Shown: positions 9,170 through 17,500 of the stretch, in pieces
Layout of the letters: every line of letters starts with the position of its first letter
Position numbering within the stretch: position 1 is the stretch's first letter
Assembly: GCA_934178555.1 (NCBI GenBank)
Contig: CAKPQL010000006.1
Coordinates: 6,941-70,940 of the forward strand
Direction: 5' to 3'
Length of the DNA: 64,000 bases
Source of the DNA: an uncultured Clostridia bacterium
GTDB lineage: Bacteria > Bacillota > Clostridia > TANB77 > CAG-508
Translations under genes and position numbers: made by a program
Notes under the pieces: generated by a model
The model's database searches: none
What the model was told of the DNA's origin: nothing
What the model saw: only the letters and a program-made list of their open reading frames with translations

Positions 9170-9961
9170 ATGCTAAAATTTTGTAGTTTATATAGTGGCA
9201 GTACTGGAAATAGTTTATTAGTAAAAAATGATAACACCTGCATTCTTGTTGATGCAGGTGTTAGTGGTATAAAAATAGTAGAGGCTTTAAATTCTATTAA
9301 TATTGACATATCACAAATTCAGGCAATACTTGTAACACATGAACACACAGATCATGTAAAAAGTGTTGGAACATTATCTAAAAAATATAATATTCCTGTT
9401 TTTGCAAATAAGGAAACTTGGTCTGCAATGCCTACAGAATCCAAAAAGGTTCCATTAGAATGTCAAAAAACTTTTACTATTGATAATAAATTTAATATAG
9501 GCTCTTTAGAAATATTACCATTTAGTATACCTCATGACGCTACAAACCCATGTGGATTTAATATATTTGGTTCTAATAAGAAAATAAGTATAGCAACAGA
9601 TATAGGGCATATTACACCATCTATTTTTGCAAATTTACAAAATAGTTCTTTTATACTTCTAGAATCTAATTATGATCCAGATATATTGCAGTATTCTTCT
9701 TATCCTTATACATTAAAAAAACGTATCTCTGGTCCAAATGGTCATTTGCCTAATAAAGAAGCCGGTGATACTATTTCTAAATTAATCAATTCTGGATTAA
9801 AAAGTGTTATGCTAGGACATTTAAGTAAAGAAAATAATTTTCCAGAACTTGCACATCAAACAGTAGTCGAAGAATTAATCTCAAACCACTATAATGAAAA
9901 CTCTATTAATTTATATGTTGCATCAAGATTTGAACCAAGTAACTTTTTAGAAGTTATTTAA
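9170..9961 (+). CDS. yycJ: Metallo-beta-lactamase-fold hydrolase, YycJ/WalJ type
   Basis: A 263-residue MBL-fold protein with the zinc motif VTHEHTDH near residue 62, an N-terminal SLYSGSTGNS loop, SIPHDA, IATDIGH and the late LGHLSKENN histidine. These fit the YycJ (WalJ) group of MBL nucleases, which in Firmicutes sit by the WalKR wall-regulation operon and affect wall/division coordination or DNA end processing (family knowledge). Here it is coupled to murA by a 12-base gap, an unusual but fitting wall context. AAGGAG precedes ATG 9170. Confidence 0.88.
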   Translation: MLKFCSLYSGSTGNSLLVKNDNTCILVDAGVSGIKIVEALNSINIDISQIQAILVTHEHTDHVKSVGTLSKKYNIPVFANKETWSAMPTESKKVPLECQKTFTIDNKFNIGSLEILPFSIPHDATNPCGFNIFGSNKKISIATDIGHITPSIFANLQNSSFILLESNYDPDILQYSSYPYTLKKRISGPNGHLPNKEAGDTISKLINSGLKSVMLGHLSKENNFPELAHQTVVEELISNHYNENSINLYVASRFEPSNFLEVI

Positions 9962-9974
9962 TTTATTGGGGGCT

Positions 9975-10030
9975 GTAGAGGAAATTATATCTAAAAGGGG
10001 CTATTTAATTTTTTAGATTAACTCCTCTAC
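9975..10030 (+). terminator. Long interrupted stem-loop after yycJ
   Basis: GTAGAGGA (9975-9982) pairs with TCCTCTAC (10023-10030), and inside it ATCTAAAA (9989-9996) pairs with TTTTAGAT (10011-10018). No long T tract follows. It probably ends the murA-yycJ transcript, or acts in the converging direction. Confidence 0.5.
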
Positions 10031-10045
10031 AAGATTAATATCCTT

Positions 10046-10147
10046 TTATTCTGAAATTCTTTTAACTATTTTTTCTGAAAATTTTTTGATAATAAATTTC
10101 TTTACTAGAAAATAAATAATTATAAATAAAAAAATTCTAAAAATCAT
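10046..10147 (-). CDS. Possible 33-residue membrane peptide downstream of spmB
   Basis: An ATG at 10147 preceded by AGGAG at five bases opens a frame for 33 residues. It is a hydrophobic helix (IFRIFLFIIIYFLV) followed by a lysine-rich tail. It lies 75 bases downstream of spmB on the same strand and could be the last gene of that transcript. The pattern of one helix plus a basic tail is typical of small spore or membrane peptides, but I recognise no family. A chance frame in AT-rich DNA cannot be excluded. Confidence 0.45.
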   Translation of the reverse strand: MIFRIFLFIIIYFLVKKFIIKKFSEKIVKRISE

Positions 10148-10222
10148 TCTGTCTCCTAAAAATGAAGTTTGAAATTAATGTAATTATATTATCGTATATT
10201 TTTACCAATGTCAACAAAATTA

Positions 10223-10751
10223 TTACGACAAAAATTGCCAAAATACTACAGCAGTCAGCATTCCAATAATATCTCCTATCAATGCTGCTTTTAAAACTCC
10301 TCTAGTCTTTCTTATATTCACAACACTTGTATATATTGCTATTGTATACAATGTTGTTTCTGTAGATCCCATTATTGTTGAAATTATCATTCCAATCTTG
10401 CTATCTACCCCATAAGTTTTCATTATATCTATCCCAACTGCCATCGAAGCACTTCCGTGAAATTGGTCTTAGCATTGCTAGAGGCATAATTTCAGGAGGT
10501 ATTCGTAAAATATGTAATAATGGTGATATTGCATTAACAATTAAATCTAATATACCAGACACACGTAAAGCGCTTATTGCCATAAATAATCCTATTAGAG
10601 TAGGAAATATATTAACCACTATTCCTATTCCCTCTTTTGCCCCATCTACAAATATATCAAATGTATTTTTCCTTTCTAACAATCCATTTATTACAATAAT
10701 TATTATAACAAGAGGTATTGATACCATTGATAAATAATTAACTAATACCAT
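10223..10751 (-). CDS. spmB: Spore maturation protein B, full length only by +1 shift at a CGG codon
   Basis: SpmB is a nucleoside-recognition (Gate) domain membrane protein that, with SpmA, is needed for dehydration and heat resistance of the spore core. Zero-frame reading from ATG 10751 gives SIPLVIIIIVING...LAMLRPIS, then CGG (codon 99, 10455-10457) and 17 wrong residues to a stop at 10401. Skipping the C gives GGA and continues as GSASMAVGIDIMKTYG...MGSTETTLYTIAIYTSVVNIRKTRG, the normal SpmB C-terminus. The whole product is 175 residues, the family's usual size. The distance from start to stop is a multiple of three plus one, so there is exactly one extra base. The start overlaps the end of recoded spmA. 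I treat it as a functional recoded gene; the alternative is a broken gene or an assembly error. Confidence 0.88.
10455..10457 (-). promoter_or_regulatory. Putative CGG +1 recoding site in spmB
   Basis: Context on the minus strand is ATT TCA CGG AAG in the zero frame and TCA C GGA AGT after the shift. The restored residues are ISGSAS, the conserved motif of the family. No Shine-Dalgarno-like stretch or obvious slippery repeat lies beside it. Confidence 0.75.
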
Positions 10752-11342
10752 CTTCTTTTTTTCCTTTCATCTCGTTTTATAATGTATTTTGCTGACATCG
10801 TAGCAGCAATGAATGCACAAACTGTTGCAAGCCAAACTGCAATAATCATTCCTGTTGGATTACTAGAACCGTAAGGAGCTCCTAATTGCAATTACTGTTG
10901 TTGGTATAATCTGTAAAGATGCTGTATTTATAACAATAAACATAAACATAGAATCAGATAATGTATCTTTCTTATGATTTTGTTCTTGCAAAGATTTCAT
11001 TGCCTTTAGGCCTAAAGGCGTTGCAGCATTACCTAATCCCATAATATTGGCAACCATATTCATTGATATTTCTGTATAAACTTTATCATTTTTATTTATA
11101 TCTGGAAATAACACTTTCATAATTGGAGAAATTACTTTTTTTAGTCCATCAATTATTTTTGTGTTAGATGCAATTTGCATTATTCCATTCCATAAGCAAA
11201 TAGTCCCAAAAAGTGTTATACACAATTCTACGGCATCTTTTGCCGAAGCAAATATAGAATCATTAATCTCGGCAATTTTTCCGGTAAAAATGCCATATAT
11301 GAATGAGATAATAATAAAAATTGGCCATATAGTATTTAACAT
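10742..11342 (-). CDS. spmA: Spore maturation protein A, full length only by +1 shift at a CGG codon
   Basis: SpmA is the partner of SpmB in spore core dehydration, a polytopic Gate-domain protein. From ATG 11342 (AGGAG upstream) it reads 157 normal residues, including MNMVANIMGLGNAATPLGLKAM and INTASLQIIPTTVIAIRSS. It then meets CGG as codon 158 (10869-10871), one residue and a TAG. Skipping the C gives GGT and continues as GSSNPTGMIIAVWLATVCAFIAATMSAKYI to a TAG at 10742, giving 199 residues, the expected size. The last helix and basic tail exist only in the shifted frame. The recoded end overlaps the spmB start by ten bases, the usual coupled arrangement, which itself supports the shifted reading. 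Confidence 0.88.
10869..10871 (-). promoter_or_regulatory. Putative CGG +1 recoding site in spmA
   Basis: Context on the minus strand is TCC TTA CGG TTC TAG in the zero frame and TTA C GGT TCT AGT after the shift. A zero-frame stop lies two codons after CGG. An AGGAG lies seven bases upstream; the other three sites lack one, so it is unlikely to be the general signal. Confidence 0.75.
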
Positions 11343-11405
11343 ATAAAACTCTCCTAAATTTATATATTAAATCTTATGACCTTATTTTTTATTATATGTC
11401 TATTA

Positions 11406-11936
11406 TTATTTTTCATGCTTATGCGCTGTATTACTATCTTCTTCTTTTTGTGGCTTTGTTATCATAAATACTGCAAAGAATATAAATATTGCAATCACTG
11501 CAATTAAATTTTGTTGTATGAATAATACCAGATGTCCTAGTTTGGGAATTTTAGAATTGTATTTTCCAACAATATCATCATATGTTATTACTCCCAAATC
11601 TTCTGCATTATTGTTATCTCCTTTAGTTTTATATGTAACAATTCCATTTTCTTCTTCTATTTCTGTTACTCTATGTGTAACCATCATATTTCCTTTTTCA
11701 AATGATATTATATCTCCTACTTTTATATCTTCCTGTTTTACATCTGTTGTAATTACTATATCTCCTATATTTATTTCCGGTTCCATACTTCCTGACAATA
11801 CTATATATGCTTTGGTATTTGTTATAAACGGAACTTCTTGTTTGTTTATTATTTTTTTTACAATAATAGCTACCAAAATAATCGCTATTATTAATATGCT
11901 TATCTTTATTATTTTAGATATTTTTTCTTTTGTCAT
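11406..11936 (-). CDS. sipW: Signal peptidase I, SipW (ER) type, second copy
   Basis: A membrane serine protease of 176 residues that removes signal peptides from TasA-type proteins. ATG 11936 is chosen because AAAGGA lies nine bases upstream; an alternative GTG at 11960 has no such site. An N-terminal helix (IIKISILIIAIILVAIIV) is followed by the catalytic LSGSMEPEINIGD serine motif, VGDIISFEKG, and VTHRV, where His replaces the Lys of ordinary bacterial type I peptidases. KGDNNNAED follows, then a second C-terminal helix. The SGSM plus THRV combination defines the SipW/archaeal/ER type. It lies downstream of the TasA-like genes, and spmA starts 63 bases after its stop. Confidence 0.9.
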   Translation of the reverse strand: MTKEKISKIIKISILIIAIILVAIIVKKIINKQEVPFITNTKAYIVLSGSMEPEINIGDIVITTDVKQEDIKVGDIISFEKGNMMVTHRVTEIEEENGIVTYKTKGDNNNAEDLGVITYDDIVGKYNSKIPKLGHLVLFIQQNLIAVIAIFIFFAVFMITKPQKEEDSNTAHKHEK

Positions 11937-12009
11937 ATATCTATTTCCTTTCTTATGCACTCATTATATGGAATAGCATAGAGGTATATTAACTATAATC
12001 ATCTTATAA

Positions 12010-12120
12010 GACGATATAATATATTATTTTTTAAGGTTAAGCCCGAACAACAGCGAATTCCCTAAGAGTTCTCCCTACGCTTGAGGGTTAACCGAATAAA
12101 AATAATATATTTATATCGTC
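12010..12120. repeat. 111-bp imperfect inverted-repeat element
   Basis: The outer arms (about 30 bases each, GACGATATA...ATATTATTTTT and its near-exact complement ending TATATCGTC) are followed by inner pairs GGTTAA/TTAACC, CCC/GGG and AGCG/CGCT. The middle is less AT-rich than its surroundings. It lies in the gap between orf229 and the second sipW. It could be a miniature inverted-repeat transposon, or a structured leader RNA for the second sipW. I do not recognise a riboswitch class. Confidence 0.6.
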
Positions 12121-12144
12121 CATATATTACTTGCTATAGCTATT

Positions 12145-12834
12145 TTAGTCATTTACAGTTGCTTGAAAATTCACCTTTAATTTATATTGCGTATTATCTT
12201 TTACTCCTAGTTCTGTATCATAAGCTGTATCTTCCCATTTCCATTTTAATGTATACCTTATTTTAGTTTTTCCTGGTATAGTAATTTGCTCTAATTTTAC
12301 ACCATTTATATATACACTTTGATTTTCATTTCCTAGTACATACTCATTTTCTCTCATAACTTTATATACCATATTAACATTATCTGGATTTTCTTCTTTA
12401 AAACTTAATATATATGTTACTGGTTTATCCCAATTATTTTCTAAATCGAATTCATATGTTCCCAAAAAACCTGGTGCAATTTTACCTGTATAATCTTTCT
12501 TATAAAATTTACTTTTAAATACATTTATCTCTTCTAACTGATTCCAATTTTTATTACCTTCCCATAAAGTTATAATTCCATCTACTTCTTCAGGCTTTTC
12601 ATTTGGGCTCGGTGTTGTTACTGGTATGTCTGTAGGTTTTACACTAGGATTATTGGTAGGTTCAGTTATAACTGTATCTCCTGGTTTTACTTCATCTTTT
12701 ACACCCAATGTTAACATATTGGTTATTCTTCCTAATAAAAATACCATTATATAAGTAGATAAAATTGCTATAATAGCAATTGCTTGTTTTAATATTTTTT
12801 TATCCTTTTTCTGTTTATTTTTTTCTTCATTCAT
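12145..12834 (-). CDS. TasA-like membrane-anchored secreted protein (unassigned)
   Basis: A 229-residue protein from ATG 12834, with GGAGG eight bases upstream; the longer frame begins inside a hairpin. It has a lysine-rich N-terminus and one helix (AIAIIAILSTYIMVFLLG). A proline/threonine linker follows (about residues 50-85, rich in PT and PS). The remaining domain begins near GIITLWEGNKNWN and includes KIAPGFLGTYEFDLEN. This KIAPG...G.F.L pattern also occurs in the neighbouring TasA protein, so I infer a TasA/camelysin-like beta domain. It lies between tasA and the second sipW, which suggests it is a SipW substrate or accessory matrix protein. Confidence 0.7.
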   Translation of the reverse strand: MNEEKNKQKKDKKILKQAIAIIAILSTYIMVFLLGRITNMLTLGVKDEVKPGDTVITEPTNNPSVKPTDIPVTTPSPNEKPEEVDGIITLWEGNKNWNQLEEINVFKSKFYKKDYTGKIAPGFLGTYEFDLENNWDKPVTYILSFKEENPDNVNMVYKVMRENEYVLGNENQSVYINGVKLEQITIPGKTKIRYTLKWKWEDTAYDTELGVKDNTQYKLKVNFQATVND

Positions 12835-12855
12835 AGAAAATCCTCCATATTTAAT

Positions 12856-12907
12856 TATAACCCTCATGAAAAAATATATTTTACTATATTCTTTCATGAG
12901 GGTTATA
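12856..12907 (-). terminator. Hairpin between tasA and the TasA-like gene
   Basis: Sixteen bases (12856-12871) pair perfectly with 12892-12907 around a 20-base AT loop. It sits just before the ribosome site of the downstream gene, without a clear T run. It could reduce read-through from the abundant tasA message or stabilise its 3' end. Confidence 0.55.
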
Positions 12908-12940
12908 CCCCCATGTTATTTATAAAAAATACTTAATTTA

Positions 12941-13549
12941 CTATACTGTTGGCTTAGCTTGTGTTGCTGTTAATTTAACATTAAATGTCATATCTTTTGC
13001 AGCTATACCATCTGTTGTATCAGCAGTATCACCTGCAGCTACACCATCAGTTACTGCTCCTGTTTCATAAGGCCAAGCCCAGAAAATAGGAAGAGTTACT
13101 TCTGTTCCTACATCTGCTAATGCTATATCACCTTCAATTGTGAATTTACTATCAGCAACTGATATTTCATTTTCAGTAGCTATACTATCTTTATAGAATT
13201 TTAAGTTAGTTGGTACATTTGATAATGATGATATTTCAAGAACGTAATGAATAGCAACTTCACTTCCTGTAGCATCAATTGCTAAAGAAAAACTTCCATC
13301 AGTTCCTGGTGCTATCTTACCATCAACTACTTTATCATGTAAAGTTGTATCTGCTAAAGTAAATGTTTTACCTTCTGTAAAATCTGCGCCATCAGCTTTT
13401 AAAGCTACTGACCATTTAGCAACTGTTGCACTACCTGTTCCATTTACAGATGTTGTATATTTAGCAAATGTTCCAGATATAATAACAGCTGTTACTATAG
13501 CTAAGAATAATACAAGAACTATTAATCTAGTTGTACGATTTTTTTTCAT
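12941..13549 (-). CDS. tasA: TasA-family fibre protein
   Basis: The 202-residue protein starts at ATG 13549 after AAAGGGGGG. TasA/CalY proteins are exported, cleaved by SipW and assembled into extracellular fibres. A basic N-terminus and a helix (LIVLVLFLAIVTAVIISGTFA) are followed by KYTTSVNGTGSATVAKW, the typical start of the mature protein. The mature region is mostly beta with KIAPGTDGSFSLAID and a conserved WAWPYETG. It is acidic, alanine- and threonine-rich, and low in aromatic residues. It lies between a SipW peptidase and a TasA-like gene, the classic sipW-tasA arrangement. Whether the fibres serve biofilm or spore coat is unknown here. Confidence 0.88.
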   Translation of the reverse strand: MKKNRTTRLIVLVLFLAIVTAVIISGTFAKYTTSVNGTGSATVAKWSVALKADGADFTEGKTFTLADTTLHDKVVDGKIAPGTDGSFSLAIDATGSEVAIHYVLEISSLSNVPTNLKFYKDSIATENEISVADSKFTIEGDIALADVGTEVTLPIFWAWPYETGAVTDGVAAGDTADTTDGIAAKDMTFNVKLTATQAKPTV

Positions 13550-13624
13550 TTGTTTTCCCCCCTTTCGTCTTGTCATATGTATATAATTTTGAAGATTAAC
13601 TTCAATAATTACCCTAAGTTATTT

Positions 13625-14287
13625 TTATTGTTCATTTTGTCCTTTTTCTTTTCCTTTTGTTAATTGTTCATTTTCTTGTTTTAGTCTTTCTATTTCTTGT
13701 TTTAAACTTTCATTCTTATTTTCTTCATTTTGTATATATTTTGAATTCTTTTTATTTTCTATAGCATGTAATATCAATAAAATTGCAATTGGTATTGAAA
13801 CAGATATTACTGTTCCTATAGGAGTTTGTATAAACAATAATACATATCCTATTTTGCTTATTTTTCCTACATACTTTCCTTCTACTTGTTCCATAGAAAC
13901 TTGTTTAAAATCTGCTTCGTTATTATTATCTCCTTTTGTAACAAATTTTCTATTTCCATCTTCATCTATTACATCGTCTATTACTCTATGGGTTACTACA
14001 AAGTCTTTAGATTCTTGATAAGCAATTATATCACCTACTTTTAGAGAATTAGTATCAACTTCTTTTATAATTGCAACATCTCCTGCATATAATTCTGCTT
14101 GCATTGAACCTGACATTACAATAAATGGTTTCCATCCAAAAAAGCTTGGTATTTTATCTTTATGCATTATAGAATCTATTATAATTACACTATTAAAAAA
14201 TATAATTGGTAATAAAATTAAAATAATTATAACTTTTAATATATTCCAAATTATTTTTAAATTTTTTTTCTCATTTGTGTTATCCAT
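13625..14287 (-). CDS. sipW: Signal peptidase I, SipW (ER) type, first copy, with coiled-coil tail
   Basis: A 220-residue membrane peptidase from ATG 14287 (AAGGAG upstream). It has an N-terminal helix (VIIILILLPIIFFNSVII), then the serine motif MSGSMQAELYAGD, VGDIIAYQ, VVTHRVID with the catalytic His, and TKGDNNNEAD. A second helix (TVISVSIPIAILLILHAI) follows. The last 40 residues are charged and glutamate/lysine-rich (LKQEIERLKQENEQL), which predicts a cytoplasmic coiled coil absent from the second SipW. It is the first gene of the cluster, upstream of its likely substrate tasA. Confidence 0.9.
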   Translation of the reverse strand: MDNTNEKKNLKIIWNILKVIIILILLPIIFFNSVIIIDSIMHKDKIPSFFGWKPFIVMSGSMQAELYAGDVAIIKEVDTNSLKVGDIIAYQESKDFVVTHRVIDDVIDEDGNRKFVTKGDNNNEADFKQVSMEQVEGKYVGKISKIGYVLLFIQTPIGTVISVSIPIAILLILHAIENKKNSKYIQNEENKNESLKQEIERLKQENEQLTKGKEKGQNEQ

Positions 14288-14318
14288 TGTATAACTCCTT
14301 ATTTTCGTTTGTGAATTT

Positions 14319-14347
14319 ATGATAACATAACGTTTTTTATAATTCAA
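14319..14347 (-). promoter_or_regulatory. Possible sigma-A promoter of the sipW-tasA cluster
   Basis: On the minus strand TTGAAT (14342-14347) and TATCAT (14319-14324) are separated by 17 bases, 32 bases before the sipW start. The match is moderate. Confidence 0.45.
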
Positions 14348-14585
14348 CATCCTTTTTGAATTTTTTCACTTTTTCTCAAACCCATGTCTGTTTTTGTCGA
14401 ATTTTTAGCACACTTCAGGGATATGTCAAGTTCATTACATTTTTGTTACAAGAGTATTTCATGGCTTTTTACTCTATTGCCATACCAATTATTTCATTTG
14501 ACAATAGACCGTTTTCATTATAAAATATTGTTATTCAAAAAAATTATTTTTGAATATATGTTATTTATAAGAAGGGTATGAAAAT

Positions 14586-17500
14586 ATGGAAGATAAACTT
14601 CATGTTGGTGTAGATGTTGGATCTACAACCGTAAAAATAGTAGTTATGGATGATTCTTTAAATACTATATATACAAATTATACAAGACACTTTTCAGATA
14701 CAAAAAATACTGTTTGCAATGTCTTAGAACAATTAGCCACAGATTATCCTAATTCTTTATTTACTATAGCTTTAACAGGTTCTGGTGCAATGTCTGCTGC
14801 TAAATTTCTAGATTTAAAATTTATACAGGAAGTTGTTTCTTGTAAACGTTCTGTTGAAAAATATATTCCGCAAACTGACGTTGTTATAGAACTTGGTGGA
14901 GAAGATGCAAAAATAATTTACTTTGATAAATTTATAGAACAACGTATGAATGGAACTTGTGCTGGTGGTACAGGTGCTTTCTTAGACCAAATGGCATCAT
15001 TATTATCTACGGATACAGCTGGTTTAAACGAATTAGCAAAAAATTATACTACAATATATCCTATAGCATCACGTTGTGGAGTTTTTGCAAAAACAGATAT
15101 TCAACCATTACTAAACGAAGGTGCAAGGAAAGAAGATATTGCAGCCTCTATATTTCAAGCTGTAGTAAACCAAACAATTAGTGGACTTGCTTGTGGTAGA
15201 CCAATTCGCGGAAAAGTTGCATTTTTGGGTGGTCCTTTAAGCTATTTATCAGAACTTAGAAAGAGATTTATTGAAACGTTGCATTTAAAAGATGATGAAA
15301 TTATTGTACCTGAAGAAGCACATTTGCTAGTAGCAAAAGGAGCGGCATTAGATTCTCTAGATTCTAATCCAATTACTGTAGAAAAGCTTAAAAGTAAAAT
15401 ACAAGTTTTAAAATCTTCTGTTGATACCACCACTGAGCCATTAGCTCCTCTATTTGTAACTGATGAGGAATATCAACAATTTAAAGCAAGACACGAAAAA
15501 GCAAAAGTTCCTACAAATGATTTATCAACTTATTCTGGTGACTGCTTTATAGGAATAGATGCTGGTTCTACTACTACTAAATTAGTATTAATAGATAATG
15601 AAGGTAAACTTTTACATTCTATATATGGTAGCAATGAAGGAAATCCTTTAAAGAGCGTTATAAAAATGTTAAAAGAACTTTACTCTATATTACCAAAATC
15701 TGCTATAGTACGTTATAGCGGTGTTACAGGATACGGAGAAAAACTTGTTCAAACAGCTTTAAATATTGACTTAAATGAAATTGAAACAATTGCACACTAT
15801 ACGGCAGCAAAACAATTTATGCCAAATGTCACAAGTATTGTAGACATTGGTGGTCAAGATATGAAATATATAAAAATGAAAGACAATGTTATAGATAATA
15901 TTATGTTAAATGAAGCCTGCTCTTCTGGTTGCGGTTCTTTTATTCAAACTTTTGCTAGTAGTTTAAATATTTCTATTAGCGAATTTGTTGATGAAGCTTT
16001 AAAATCCAGAAGACCAGCACCTTTGGGTTCTCGTTGTACAGTATTTATGAACTCAAAAATAAAACAATCACAAAAAGAGGGATACTCTGTTGGAGATATT
16101 TCTGCTGGTCTTTCTTATTCAGTTGTAAAAAATGCTATTCAAAAAGTTATGAAAGTAAGAGATATATCAACACTTGGAGATCATATTGTTGTTCAAGGTG
16201 GTACATTTTATAATGATGCTGTACTTCGTGCATTTGAATTAACTGTTGGAAAAGATGTAGTTCGTCCTAATATAGCTGGTTTAATGGGTGCTTATGGTAT
16301 GGCTTTACTTTCAAAAGAACAATATGAAACAAATATGGATATGACTTATACATCTACTATAACCAAAGCAGATGAACTTGATAACATAAGTGTTAAAGTA
16401 AGCCACGTAAGGTGTGGACGTTGCGAAAACAATTGTCTTCTTACTGTAAATGCTTTTAGCAATGGTAAAAAATTTATTTCTGGAAACAGATGTGAACGTG
16501 GTTCTGGAAATGTTACAGATAATTCAAAATTACCTAATATGTATAAATATAAATTTGATAGATTATTTAGTTATGAACCTTTGCCAGAAGAAAATGCACC
16601 AAGAGGTGTTATAGGAATACCTAGAGTATTAAATATGTACGAAGACTATCCTTTCTGGTTTACATTCTTCACTAATTTAGGTTTTAGAGTAATTTTATCA
16701 GAAAAAAGTAATAGAAAAACTTATGAAAAAGGTATGGAATCTATGCCATCTGAATCCGTTTGCTACCCTGCAAAATTGGTTCATGGTCATATTATTAGTT
16801 TAATTAACCAAGGCATAAAAACAATATTTTATCCATGTATCCCATATTCTCGTAAAGAATATGCAGAAGCAGATAATCATTACAATTGCCCTATAGTTAT
16901 ATCTTATTCTGAGGTTATAAAAAATAACGTTGAAGAATTAAAAGATATCAAATTTTTAAACCCATTCTTACCTTTTGATACAAAAAACTTAGTAAAAAAA
17001 GTATTAGAATTAGATGAATTCAAATGCTACAATTTTACAAAAAAAGAACTTACCTTGGCTGCAACAAAAGCAGAAGAAGAATATCAAGCATTTAGAAATG
17101 ATGTTCATAAAAAAGGTGACGAAATATTAAAATATATTGAAGAAAATAATCAAAAAGGAATAGTACTTTCTGGTAGACCTTATCATGTAGATCCAGAAAT
17201 AAATCACGGCATTGATACATTAATTACCAGCCTTGGTCTATGCGTATTATCAGAAGATTCAATAGCACACTTAGGAAAAGCTAAAAGACCAATTAGAGTA
17301 GTTGACCAATGGATGTTTCATGCTAGGCTTTATGCAGCAGCCGAAGTTGTTGGAAAACATAAAAACTTAGAATTAGTGCAATTAAACTCTTTTGGTTGTG
17401 GTGTAGATGCAGTTACTACCGATCAGGTAGAAGAAATACTTTCAAGCTATGATAAAATGTATACTTTAATAAAGATTGACGAAGTAAATAACCTTGGAGC

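Noticed and set aside
10869..10886. Shine-Dalgarno-stimulated shift as in prfB
   Set aside because: AGGAG is seven bases from CGG in spmA only, and the codon is not CTT-stop. The other three sites lack it.
10223..11342. spmA and spmB as pseudogenes
   Set aside because: Each has only one disruption, both at CGG, and the downstream halves keep full conserved sequence, family length and the coupled overlap.
12010..12120. 6S RNA, SRP RNA or a known riboswitch
   Set aside because: Length and conserved core bases do not match any class I can recall; it is kept only as an unidentified structured element.
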